Part shown: positions 44,881 through 55,400 of the stretch, one piece after another
Layout of the letters: the number at the start of each line of letters is the position of its first letter
How positions within the stretch are numbered: the stretch's first letter is position 1
Source of the DNA: Cyclaneusma minus
Taxonomy: Eukaryota; Ascomycota; Leotiomycetes; Marthamycetales; Marthamycetaceae
NCBI GenBank assembly: GCA_037179335.1
Contig: JAKZHN010000013.1
Coordinates: 248,001 to 312,000, forward strand
Reading direction: 5' to 3'
DNA: 64,000 bases
Position numbers and translations under genes: made by a program
Notes under the pieces: generated by a model
What the model was told of the DNA's origin: nothing
What the model saw: the letters and a program-made list of their open reading frames with translations, nothing else
Databases searched by the model: none

Positions 44881-45669
44881 TCGGGAGCTTGCTTGGCTGC
44901 ATCTCAAACTTGATCGGGCTTTTTTAGGCATGGTCGGTGTGGAAGTGTAAGTATAGGGGATATTCAGAAGATTAGGTCACATGTGGAAGCTATTAAACAA
45001 CCAATGAGATCCGTATTCTTCCGAACTAAGACCTCGTATAAGTCTCCACGGTTCTTGAGACCTCCTGTCGAATCAGTGAATCCGTGCATGCATCTTGACA
45101 CCCTTCACTGTTCAAGATTCCCGTACGGCTACCTCTCGCTGTCGCCGATCCGCGTGACCAAATTGGTTCTTGATGAATCGATGAGAGAGTCTTTTGGGGG
45201 ATGAGATTGTGTCTGTCTGGCTGGAGATATTTTGACTGCCGCTTGCGAGGAAAGACCACGTGGTATTGGATGAATATAGGAGCCTATTTCGAATTTTGAC
45301 AATATAAACCGACGGGCCTTGTGGGTTTGTGCATCAAGAAAAGACAGATCCAAGTGGTAGCAAATGTTAGTATCTTGGAGACGACAGATCTTAGACTGGG
45401 AAAAAAGTCCTGGTAGCTAAGCAGGAATCCTATATGCTCCAGGAAACGCTGGCTTATCAAAGGCCTTTATCACACTCTGACATAAAGAGCTAAAATGGCT
45501 TAGTCCTGGGCAGCAATCTGCCAATCATTCCTCGATGTTATGGTGCCTGGTATCGAAGCGGAATCCGCAAGTCTCGACTCTTGAGTACATCCAAGACCTC
45601 GAGAGCCATGTATCTCTTCGCCTATCCCGCAAACACCATGTAGTGTCCAAATCCGTCCGCAGTGCGCTT

Positions 45670-45920
45670 GGAGTTGAGTTGAGGATACACTTGAAGCCGA
45701 AGTTGCGCTCGAATTTGAATTTAAAGCTTCACTGAGATTCAAACTTGCTGCGCCCAAGTTGAAATTGTTAGGTTGAAGCTGCGCTGGAACGAACTTGACG
45801 CTACCAACTTGAAATTGTGCTTGAACTTGAAGTTGAGGCCAAGTTGAACCTGCCAGTTGAAGCTTCCAGTCGAAGTAGCCAAGTTGAAGTTGCCATTCTA
45901 AGTTTCTAACTTGAATCCAA
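45670..45920. repeat. AAGTTGAA-type degenerate minisatellite
   Basis: Many copies of a 15-18 bp unit such as GCCAAGTTGAAGTTGCC (for example CCCAAGTTGAAATTGTT, CCAACTTGAAATTGTGC, GGCCAAGTTGAACCTGCC, CCAGTTGAAGCTTCC). It lies inside duplication copy 2 only. Confidence 0.6.
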
Positions 45921-46205
45921 AGCAGCAAAAATGGACCAGTCAGCAACTGCCAACGCCAACCAGACATCAGCAATAAAACACCACCAAAACCTATAAGCCA
46001 TGTATTTATCAAAAGCCCGACAAATACAATATCACAACTTCCTAAAACCACTTCCCCCAACTCTTCAAAGCGCGGCAGCGTCTCCGTGACGGGATGGAAA
46101 GGCGGCCCTGAGGTTTTTTTTTAAATTTTTTTTTGGAGGGGGCGGATGGTGTTGTTGTGGGGGAAATCAAGCACAACAAGCAACTTTTATTCGTCGAGAC
46201 AAAGT

Positions 46206-46329
46206 AAGCTATTGGCGCAACGGCAGCGCGTCCGATTACAAGGGACACTTTGCATCTTGCCCCAAAGGAATCATGCAGGGAGTCACCGGTGCATTTGGAA
46301 GGGTGTCTGTTCGGTGCAGACACAGCCCA
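46206..46329 (+). pseudogene. Decayed copy of the tRNA-Cys-like gene
   Basis: Same layout as 44716-44869. The acceptor 5' strand is AAGCTAT (two G-to-A changes relative to copy 1) against ACAGCCC, breaking three pairs; the anticodon is ACA instead of GCA. The D arm GCGC/GCGC and T stem GTCTG/CAGAC are intact but the T loop is TTCGGTG. The intron-like insert is shorter (about 52 nt). A TTTT follows near 46337. Probably a pseudogene. Confidence 0.65.
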
Positions 46330-46689
46330 ATTCGCTTTTACTTCTTTTGCCAGTCGGATCGATAGGCTGCTTGGAACTGGTGGGAAGGCGTGGAAGAGCA
46401 AACTACAGGAATGGAACACTCAGGGGCGCAAACATGTCAAAAGCAAAGCAAGAAACTCATACATTCGTCTCCTTTCAGACTAAAAAACCAATGCCTCTTA
46501 CCCTCTAGAGAAGCTCCATAACCGAGAAAGCAAAAAGACTACCTTACCCATGATCCATCTACCTCGATGATAACAATGTTCCTAATCCTCTTGTATCAAA
46601 TAACGAATCCCAGTCCCGTCGAAGAAAAGCATTACAACAAAGTCACACCACCAACCTATTATGCCATCCAGCCCCGAGTCTCCACCCCT

Positions 46690-49311
46690 TTACCACCACC
46701 CACCACCCAGCCCCCAAAACCCCGTCCTCCCACCCCTCGCCGTCTGCGACGTCTGCCCATTCCCGCCCTGTCCTCCCACCAAGCTCGCCTGCCCCGCCAA
46801 GCTCCTCAACGTATCAGCCCCCACACTCCTCTGATTCTTCAACGCAGTCTGTCTAATCTCCTCCATCGTCTTAATCTTCTCTCCTTCCCTCTCAGCCATC
46901 TGCCTGTGCATCGCAGCACTCAAACTCCGATAGCCCCCGCCTTCATAATCAGGAGACCCTATCTTCAGTCCAACATTACTAGCAGCATGTAGAGCCGGCC
47001 TATCTCTAGCGCCCTTCGACGTCTCACGCATCTGCGTCCAAATCGCTCTCGCAGGATCATTGGAAATTGATCCTGCCATTCCCGATCCTGTAAATACCAC
47101 AGGCTTGGGCGTAAAAGGCGAAGGGAAAAACGAATATGATGGCGTCGCTTTGGGCCTTGGTGAGATTACTTCTTTTTCCGCGTTCTCTTTTTGCCTTAGA
47201 GGCAAGTTCGCTTTGGCTGCAGGTTTGGACAGGTCGAGAGAACTGCCTGAGCTGTCGCGGGCGTGGCGCACGGGACTGTGTTTTGGGCTTCGCAGCGTCT
47301 CAAACATGTGACGCCATATCTTCTGCGCTGGGTCTAGCTCCTCGTCGTCATCGTGATGAGGGACTGTGTTCTCTCCCGTGTTGACATTGTTTCGGGGCGG
47401 TTGGTGGTACAGGGGCGAATCGGAGAGAGTGGCTAGTGGGTGGTCATCTGGACGGACTGCAGTGCCGTGGGGACGAATGCCGGGCACCATGGTGTCGGAA
47501 CTCTTATTTTGCTTCTTGTCTGAGAAGACTCTGTGTCTTTTGTTGCCCGAGGAGACTTTGAGGTACGAGTCATTCCTAGGAGACTTTGGCTCATGACGGA
47601 ACCTGTTGATCAATTCTTGTGCTTTACCAGGATCGTAATGTGCTTTGATCAGTTCCTCGAAATAGGAATCGTCGCGGTAGCCAATGTTAGCACCGTTGCC
47701 AGACCATTGAGAAGAGGAATCGTGGCGGTTGATAAGAGCTCTGGCTTCGGTAGTGAGACTTGTGCAGTGGAAAGAGATGCCTACGGGGAGGTCGGAGATC
47801 TTGTGGTGCAGAAAGCCGGAGTGCTTGTAGGAGAGTTTGAAGTGGAGGAACTCGGTTGTCATGTTGCCGAGTTGGCTTTCTAACTCGGCCATCAGGTCTT
47901 CTGATGAGCCGCGGAAATGAGAGCGGAGCATGGATAGCTGGTTTAGGCGGACTTTGACGAGGAATAGATGAGTTTGTCCGAGTCGCAAGGTACTGTCACA
48001 GGGTCAGTGTGATGGCAGATTTCGAGGAAAGGGGGAAGTATACCTGTAGTTTGCTGGCGCCATCCAGTCGTCAATAAGACAACCTCGGCCGCCAGAAGGG
48101 GTAACGCTTAATCCATAGAGGTAGCCACAGTTATTCGTATCCCCTAGATTCATGTTAGACAACAATGACAGTGGCGTAGACAGAGTAGATGCACTTACGC
48201 GAGATACCGGGCTCAGGCCCAAACAAAGTCTCTGTGACATCGAATCCCGACTCTTCAGTATCACAATGCGCCCCTTCAAGCTTCTGAAGAACACCTGTGA
48301 CCTCGACTGCAGCCCAGATAGACCAACCTTTACGCGCATCCACGCTGCTGATCTGAGGCGTTACAGTGATCTTCGGACCCAGTATATAGGACGCTCTCTT
48401 TACGGGAGCAGGTTGCAAGGAGGAAGACCGTGAAAGCGAACCCTCTCCGAGTTGCTCGCGAAGGTTGACACTGGTGTCGAACTTTTCAGGATTCGAGTTG
48501 AAGGTCTCTGATGAAATAGAGCGAGATGCCGCACGACTGCGCTTTCTCGACACATGTCGGGCGATGAATCCTTTGGGAGACTCAGTGGCAAGATGAGGTT
48601 CGGGTTTAGGACTGTTGCCAGTGTGTGGTTTGAAAGCCTTCCGCAGCATCTTCTTGCTTCTGGACCATTTCCGCTGAAGTCCGTTGACATTCGGAACGGG
48701 GTTTCCAATTTCCTGAAGCTGAAGCGAAACGCTTCGATGAAAGGGATTGCTGTCGGATACGAATCGTTGCGAATCATACCTAGAACGCGCCGGGTCCAGG
48801 CTGTCTGGCAGTTTGATAGTATTCTTACGAGCTTTCGGCAGCGCAAGAGGCGTATCACTACTTCGTCTTGTATACTTCAACTTCACTCGCCGCGGAGTTG
48901 TTTCAGTGCCCTGGGTCTTTGCTGCATCTGAGCATAGCAGTATTAGCAAACAATCCAGAAAGCCTCAGGGAGGGTTACAGTACCTATCATACCACCTAGT
49001 GCACGACCAGGAGGACCGGAGTCTACAAAAGGATCATCACCAAAACTAGAATGAGAACTAAGTATCGTAGGTCTCTTGGCCTTGGCGCGAGTTCTATTAA
49101 TCGTCAACTTCATGCCCGGCCGGTCCGGTGACGACCCAAAGAACTCGTCTGAACCCGGCATGCTTCCCGAGGAATCGGAAATCCCGAAGTGTCCGGTCGG
49201 GTATGAGCTGGACACGGTATTTCGATGTTTGACGATGCGTAGGGGCTCTGGCCCTGGAGGCGTGGGCCCATAAAGCTCCAAGTCAGACGGTGGGCTCGAC
49301 GAGGATGCCAT
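46690..49311 (-). CDS. Unrecognised 819-residue protein
   Basis: Four exons close in frame: 48984-49311, 48199-48927, 48044-48143 and 46690-47992 (donors GTACTG, GTAAGT, GTATAC; acceptors CTCAG, TCTAG, GACAG). I do not recognise the family. The N-terminal 250 residues are basic and disordered. A compact, conserved-looking domain follows (ILGPKITVTPQISSVDARKG, WSIWAAVEVTGVLQKLEG, NCGYLYGLSVTPSGGRGCLI, TLRLGQTHLFLVKVRLNQL, AELESQLGNMTTEFLHFKLS), rich in beta strands. The C-terminal third is disordered but contains two related motifs, DPAQKIWRHMFETLRSPKHS and DPARAIWTQMRETSKGARDR, which look like an internal repeat or peptide ligand. A cytosolic or nuclear adaptor is plausible; no catalytic motif seen. 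Confidence 0.75.
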
Positions 49312-49691
49312 AGCTTGGAGGGTGACTCCGACTCGCCGCTGCCTTGCAGGTGATTCTGGCCGATGAAGGTGTCGACTTGTCGGCTGTCGACTTGTCGGCT
49401 GTCGAAGCTATCAAGCTCGCCCCAGGAATCGTTGGACCTCTTGATGTATGGATGGGTGGAATGCTCCGATTGTGCACGTCGACGCTTCCAAGGAAGAGAC
49501 GGGAGTGACAGGAGTGACGGGAGTGATGGGAGCGATGGAAGGGATGGGAGTGTTCGAGACAGGCGTCGGAACCGCAGGACAAGAAGCACCCAAAGATCCG
49601 TAAATTTCAGTAGGACGAATGCTGAACTGATTGCAATAGCGATAGGGACCAGGATCAGTAACCCGACCACCACTGGACTATTACTGCTCAT
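49110..49691 (-). CDS. Possible small membrane protein overlapping the next gene's start
   Basis: An open frame of about 190 codons from ATG 49691. It starts with a convincing membrane segment (VVVGLLILVPIAIAISSAFV). Then comes a tandem 9-nt repeat encoding Ser-Leu-Pro units (49490-49550) and a duplicated 12-bp unit (DSRQVDSRQVD). Its 3' 200 bp overlap the first exon of the 819-residue gene in another frame, which is unlikely for two real genes. The true 3' part may be spliced differently, or this could be an upstream exon of that gene; I found no convincing donor. Only the N-terminal half is believable. Confidence 0.35.
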   Translation of the reverse strand: MSSNSPVVVGLLILVPIAIAISSAFVLLKFTDLWVLLVLRFRRLSRTLPSLPSLPSLPSLLSLPSLPWKRRRAQSEHSTHPYIKRSNDSWGELDSFDSRQVDSRQVDTFIGQNHLQGSGESESPSKLWHPRRAHRLTWSFMGPRLQGQSPYASSNIEIPCPAHTRPDTSGFPIPREACRVQTSSLGRHRTGRA

Positions 49692-49948
49692 AGCCAAAAT
49701 TGAAATGGTGCATAGTAGAAAGATGAGCGAAGAGTTGAAGGAGAAGAGGTTGCGAGAAGCAGACGGTTTTGTTTTATGATGGAATCTAACTTGGAAGGAA
49801 CCTCCAGTCCCACGCGGGGCTTTCCTGTGCCAGGAAGGCGCTTACCGGTCCGAAAAGAGCAAGGAGAATGAACGGAAGACCACAGGTGCTGGAACTTCAC
49901 GGTTTTGCTACTCATTCATGGTAGTTTGAACTGTTCATTGGGTATATT

Positions 49949-51156
49949 TCATGATGACGCTAATGCATCAACGCTGCGCTTTATGTTCTCCTTTATGGTG
50001 TCGACTTGGTCCTTGTCCATATTGAGGAAGCGGATCTTGAGAAGACAGTTAGCGACGAGCATTTACAATTGCAAGATGAACTTACCATGTCATCGCCAAC
50101 AACCGCATTGCCAAACAGTACTGACTCCGAAGTACTGTTTTCGATGCCTTTCTTCACCCTGACTTCCCACACTCCACTCCAATCCCAATCTCCGGGTTGC
50201 TTAGCGATACTCTTCGTGCCCGAGCCGCCCTTCCCAACCGTAGCCTTTTTGTTCCCCGACGAACTCGACGGACGCTCCTCATCAGCCACTGCACCGTCCT
50301 CCTTCTTTGCTTCCACTTTGGTAGGCAGCTCCGCAGCAATCATCCCGAGTTTCACTCGATGCGCCCGCCACGCATGCCACGCCCCCGGATTACCAGCCGC
50401 CTCGAGAGGCACATTATCCAACACAGTTGCATCATCGAATGCGCTTTTCACATATCGCAGAACATCGTACGTAGCTATGCGCTCCGGGGACGACGATGCA
50501 TGGTCAGGTGATCCAAGAACTGCCGGTCCAGGGGTTGGACTCCCAGACTTGCCCGACTCTGGTGTGTCGACGCCGCTATCAACACCGCTGCCGGCTTTTG
50601 CTGGTGTTTGCAAATGTTGGGCACTGGTTTGGCGACTTGAGTATGCAGGCCTTTTACTGCGTCGTCCTACCCATTCTGGAAAGCCGTGGCGAAGACTGAA
50701 GCCACCAGGGGGTAGGCGCTCTTCGTCTGTTGCACTGACGGTGCCGGAGTCTTGGATATCGGTTGTGTACATGTAAGTTGTCAGAGGGGTGACGAGAGGG
50801 TGGAAGATTTCCGTGGAGAAGATGATTAGTGGCGGGAGTTCAGGATAGCTGGGTGGAAAGGATATCTGGAAGCGAAGGACTGAGGGTGAGTATGGTCCTA
50901 GGGTGCGGTGTCAGTAGAGCATAATACGTGCATCAGATGCATGAGTATACCTTTCTTCACGAACAAAACGCCGGACCACAAGGTGGGATCTCCGGGTGTC
51001 AAGCTCATAAATAGACCTTGCGGACAGCCATACTTGAGGCCATAGCTAGCACTTGTCAGTGCGAAGCTCAAATCTGGACAATACGAAAGCTTACAATTCG
51101 GTCAACAGGCTATGTTTTCGCACTGCAGGGAGGTTCAGACGGCGTTCAGGAGCCAT
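49949..51156 (-). CDS. E2-like (UBC-fold) protein without an obvious catalytic cysteine
   Basis: Four exons (51095-51156, 50951-51051, 50086-50897, 49949-50035) close to 353 residues. The UBC fold is recognisable: N-terminal helix MAPERRLNLPAVRKHSLLTE, then LKYGCPQGLFMSLTPGDPTL, WSGVLFVKKGPYSPSVLRFQ, ISFPPSYPELPPLIIFSTEI and FHPLVTPLTTYMYTTDIQ. Where an active E2 has HPN and a cysteine a few residues later, this protein has FHPLVTP and no cysteine. It is therefore probably an inactive E2 variant like AKTIP/FTS-type proteins. A Ser/Pro linker, a helical block (YDVLRYVKSAFDDATVLDNV) and a basic C-terminal helix (MDKDQVDTIKENIKRSVDAL) follow. Divergent from the CCDC124-type gene with 505 bp between starts. 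Confidence 0.78.
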
Positions 51157-51661
51157 GGTTGTGGAGTTGCGGTATGCTGCAGTCTGCACATCAAAAGCAC
51201 GAGGTTCATGCGCGTGGCATCAAGACACTGGAAAGGGGGCGAAAGTGGCACCAAGGCTCAGTGTGCAGGAAAAGCTTCGGTATAGTGCCGTGTAAATGTC
51301 GCGGGAAGAAGCGCGGGATGCTGTAGTATAGGTTTTTAGGATTATGGGAAGATTCACAAGAATTACGGCTTACGACAGGATTTCTTGAAGACATAGATGC
51401 ATGAAGTTGCACATGGCAGGACGTCCGAACGTCGAGTTCCAGCTCGGAATTTCAGCCTCGCCGTCATGTGACCGAAATGACGCGCAAGGCTGCCGCCGAG
51501 AGCTGCACAGCCGATGTTCGCAGGCGGGGCCTTTGTCGACGTAAACTCCCCGCCAAGCTCTCGCCATCTCGAAACTTTTTCATAACTACAAGTGCAACGT
51601 CCTACACCTTTTCGAACTTCACTCTCCTACCTGCGCCGAGACTCTACTACATCCAGCCATC
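51157..51661. promoter_or_regulatory. Divergent promoter region
   Basis: 505 bases between the start codons of the E2-like gene and the CCDC124-type gene. No specific site recognised. Confidence 0.45.
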
Positions 51662-52412
51662 ATGGCAGGCAAGAAAGGAGCCGAGAACACCAAGAAGGTC
51701 GCCGGCAACGCCAAAAAGGCCGAGGCTGCCGCCCAAAAAGCCGCCGTAGACAACGCAAAGAAGGCGCAAGCCGAGGACGAGGAGTGGAGCAAAGGCGCAA
51801 AGAGCAACGCAAAGAAGTGCGTCTCCTCTCTCCCCTCCTCCCCCTTCCTCAAGAAAGAATCTCTGCTAACCATTCGCGCAAATCAGAGAAGCCGAAGCCC
51901 AAAAGAAAGCCGAAGCCGCGCGGAAGAAGGCCGAGAAAGAAGCTCTCTTGGCTGAGGAAGAGAAGAACGCCCGCGCTGCTCCGAAGAACGCAAAGACGGC
52001 ACCGAAGAAAACCAAGGGCCTGGATCTGTCACAGTTGGATGATGATGGTGGCCGACCGGGCGCGGGCGGGCGTACGGCGTCGGCGCTTAATGCTACTGGT
52101 ATCGACAACGCACTCGATGCGCTTTCGTTGACTAACGACCAAGCGGCTGCAAAGGTCGACAAACACCCCGAGCGACGCTTCAAAGCGGCTTTGGCGGCGT
52201 TCAAGGAAAGGAGATTGGCCGAGATGGAGGCCGATGGAAGTGGCAAGGGACTAAGACAGAATCAGAAGGAGGAGAGGATTCGCAAGGAGTTTGAGAAGAG
52301 TGAGGAGAATCCGTTTAATCAGGTCAATGCGAGGTATGATGCCTCGAGGGATGAGATCAAGGAGCTTAGAGAGGCGGAGAAGAGGAAGATTGAGCAGAGA
52401 CTCGGCAGTTGA
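51662..52412 (+). CDS. CCDC124/Lso2-type ribosome-associated coiled-coil protein
   Basis: CCDC124 and yeast Lso2 bind the ribosome, including idle 80S ribosomes during recovery from stress. Exons 51662-51816 and 51887-52412 join in frame (GTGCGT donor, AATCAG acceptor) to 226 residues. The highly charged N-terminal helix is typical (MAGKKGAENTKKVAGNAKKA, then EDEEWSKGAKSNAKKEAEAQ, KKAEAARKKAEKEALLAEEE). The C-terminal family block is TGIDNALDALSLTNDQ, KVDKHPERRFKAALAAFKER, RLAEMEADGSGKGLRQNQKE and KSEENPFNQVNARYD. Length fits the fungal family. The initiating ATG follows a pyrimidine-rich leader. Confidence 0.9.
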
Positions 52413-55400
52413 GGGGTGGGGGTTGAGGCATTGTGACGGAATTTTCGCGGTATGGGGTGGGATGCGGCATCTGTTGATGGCAACCGCATCCTATGGATCA
52501 CCGGAATGAGGGGATTCGCCAAAAGAGCGGAATGGGCTCGGTCGACGAAGGGGGCTGTGTTTTCGACCGAACTGCCTTGAAATGATACGGCAGGGCACGT
52601 CTTACCTGGCGTTTGCCACGATATCGATCAGCAGTATGTAGACCAAATTCAGTCTTATCATTCCCTCCGAAGACGTCAAATAGCATGTCTTCTCCACGGC
52701 ACGATATGGGTATCCCCCACGAGACTCGTTTGTAAGGGAAGTCGTGAATTTTAGTCATCTGCAACGGTGTAAATGGCACGATATCAAACTTTCAAAAGGG
52801 GCCATTCATACGAATCGTTACAGGTCAGATGACAGATAACGTTCCCCGTGCCTTGTTTGCCTCGTTCACCCCTGTTCCTAGACATTTCAAATCTACCAGC
52901 TTCAGGGGGGCGCGGGAATATTCAATGGGACGGGAATAAAGGGCTGCCAGGATACATGTATAAGTACAGGGATTGTTAAACTCTTGACGATATCTTGTGT
53001 CGAGGGTCTGAGTCGAACATATCAACTTCGACACCGAGCGGAGACGGGGGCGGGCAGGCTCCAGCAAAGTGCCCCTTGCCCATCAATGAGGGACATCGAG
53101 TTTACAATCCAACCATTGACCAAACCCCCCTTCTCCCAAACCGCGCCAATGCCAGCCTCGAAAGAAACAGACAAGCGTCCACGCCGGTCGCCGTTTGTCG
53201 AAGGTACCCAGCCTTACCCTGTGGCCATTCCCTGTCTTGCATAACAATCCCTCCCTGACCGGCGGAACGGATCCTCGAAATGCGATAGATTTCGTCGGAT
53301 AAAATGAGATGCACACACTTGATGACGATGAGCGGGAAGACGCAATCCAGCTCTAGCTTCTGTGATCAAGCCGAGAATATGCGCTTGTGCACCCCGTGTT
53401 GACTGCCATCCGGCTCACTTTCGTTTCGACATCTCAGCGGAGATCCACTGAAAAATGCATATTATCCGTTTATCCACACATACAGCTTGTTCCAATCCCC
53501 CGGGCCAGGGAAGCTGCAGGTTTGTTGCAGTAGGCTATCGCACTGCTAGGGATGGTCCAATAAGGGGTTGATGTTTTGGGAGAACTGCAGCTAGAGTTCT
53601 TGGTCAGCGTGAGGGTAATACCGAGAATACTACCATAATGCGGGATTTCCACGGGAATATGCCATTGGTACGTCAAATCCGATGATACGATGCAGTGACT
53701 GACCCGGTGACCCGTTACTGATATGCCAACAGGGCTTGGAGGGTGTAACGGTCGCAGGGAGAAGGCGCTGGGAGCCGTCACACAGCACGGCACGAGCCTC
53801 TAACATGATGGGCGTCGTGTAAAGAAGTCCTGTGAAGTTCCATCCAGCCGGGGGGTCGACGCAGACCCCCACTGCTGCGAGGACTGGTGGTTCTTGCGAG
53901 ATGTTGGTTGTGGATGTTGGCTTGTGGATGATCGGCTTTTCGCGGAGTCTGGGGGTGTATTGGATCAGTAGATGTGACTGTGCGCGCCGTGATGATCGGA
54001 AGGTGGAGCTAATCATGGGCAACAGTGGAGTTCAGGTGCGGTTCCAGGGGCTTGCTAGGCGGCTGGCGTTTGCGGAGATGTCAATGCTTGGATCGAGTCC
54101 ACGCGGTGTTTGTGCCGAAAGGCTCTCCAGCTTGCTGTGGCTGACGAGTCGAATTTGACCTGCGATCATAGGTTTGGGATCATCCCTTCTCCAGCGATTC
54201 GGGGAGCGCGTCTGAACAGATACCAGAATACTTCTGACCAACTGTTCAATGGCGTATGGATGAGCATAGAGTGCCAAACCGCCGACGCGCCGCCCTTCCA
54301 TGCGTGGCTTCTGTGTCATGACCGCCCCATTGATCATACCTGCGAGATTCTGCCTGCGCTGCCTGTCTGCACATATCGCATACACTTGATAACTGCTGCC
54401 TGCTATCTTCATGCTCCTTCAAGTCGTGGTGCAGAATGTCAGACCCAGAATTATGTGTCATGCAGATGGAACATTTCCATCTAATGCCGCGCCAGGCGAT
54501 CTTGAACACGCAATTTGGGGCCTTCAGGGGTGGGGCTTCAGGGGCCCTGACTGTCGCTGACTTGACGACGATACGACGATCAACGCCCTTGTATTGACAT
54601 GGACGACAATCCACAGCCTTAAAACGAGAGCTTTTGATCGTCGAGCAGTCGGAGCACTATCTCATTGGCTCGGCCAGACTCGGAGGAGGAGTTTAGGGGG
54701 GTTTCGGTTTGCGTGAGGGCGTGAGACTCGGCTTAGTATGTACCCCCACAGGCGGCTTTCTTGCAAAGCGCTCCAGTCTCGGAACATCTAATGACCTGCA
54801 TAGAGTACAGATCACGCCGTCCCGCTGCTCAGCCGCTACCCCACAACTCCCACGCGGGACACACTGGGTTCGGTCGATCATGGTGTTTTCATATGGGAAA
54901 GATGACCGGATCAAACCACACCCTTTCTCCTTCAATGTGACAATGGTACCTTGGTGGGGCGAGGGAACCAGAGACGGAGGCATCAAGCAAGGCGAGCTGA
55001 AGGTCGTTAGTTGAAAGGCGGACGCACGCCTGTTGGGGGTGATGGCTTGTACAGGAGATTCGCCGAAAGCCCAATGATCGGAGATTTCGAGGGTTATGTG
55101 ACGAACATCGTAGACAACGTCTGGCCCCAGTTGCCGCTCCTGCTCCGAGCTGGAAGGGCAAGGCGTTGCCGATTCATGCCTCCGCGGCGTGATCGTTGAC
55201 CCGTGGGTGAGAGCAAAGAGCAGGACAGTCTTCGCGTTGGCGTCGGTATCCTTCTCTGTTACACGGCCCTTTCTTTCCATCTACAGAGCTGAAAAAAGGT
55301 CCAAAACCCAAGCAGAACATCCAGCAATGGCAAGGCAGACATAGGGAGACATAGGTGTGTGAAGAAAGCAGTGAAATTCAAGGCCGAAGGCCGAAAAGGA

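Larger units (their letters stand above)
45350..46350. repeat. Segmental duplication, copy 2 (with decayed tRNA)
   Basis: Diverged copy of 44240-44880, expanded by an AAGTTGAA-rich minisatellite at about 45670-45920 that copy 1 lacks. Matches include GTATCGAAGCGGAATCCGCA and the tRNA-like block. Confidence 0.6.
42504..46689. other. Gene-poor repeat and tRNA region
   Basis: No protein gene is supported in 4.2 kb. It contains a second cluster of palindromic elements (42848-44060), a segmental duplication (about 44.2-44.9 and 45.35-46.35 kb) carrying a tRNA-Cys-like gene and its decayed copy, and an AAGTTGAA-type minisatellite (45.67-45.92 kb). Confidence 0.65.

Noticed and set aside
52498..52779. 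A 93-codon minus-strand frame (FPYKRVSWGIPISCRGEDML...) just after the CCDC124-type gene
   Set aside because: The composition is protein-like, but I recognise no family, and it has no splice signals or clear start; too weak to list as a gene.
54693..55280. A 195-codon minus-strand frame in the gene desert
   Set aside because: No motif, unusual composition, and overlapping open frames on the other strand; not distinguishable from chance.
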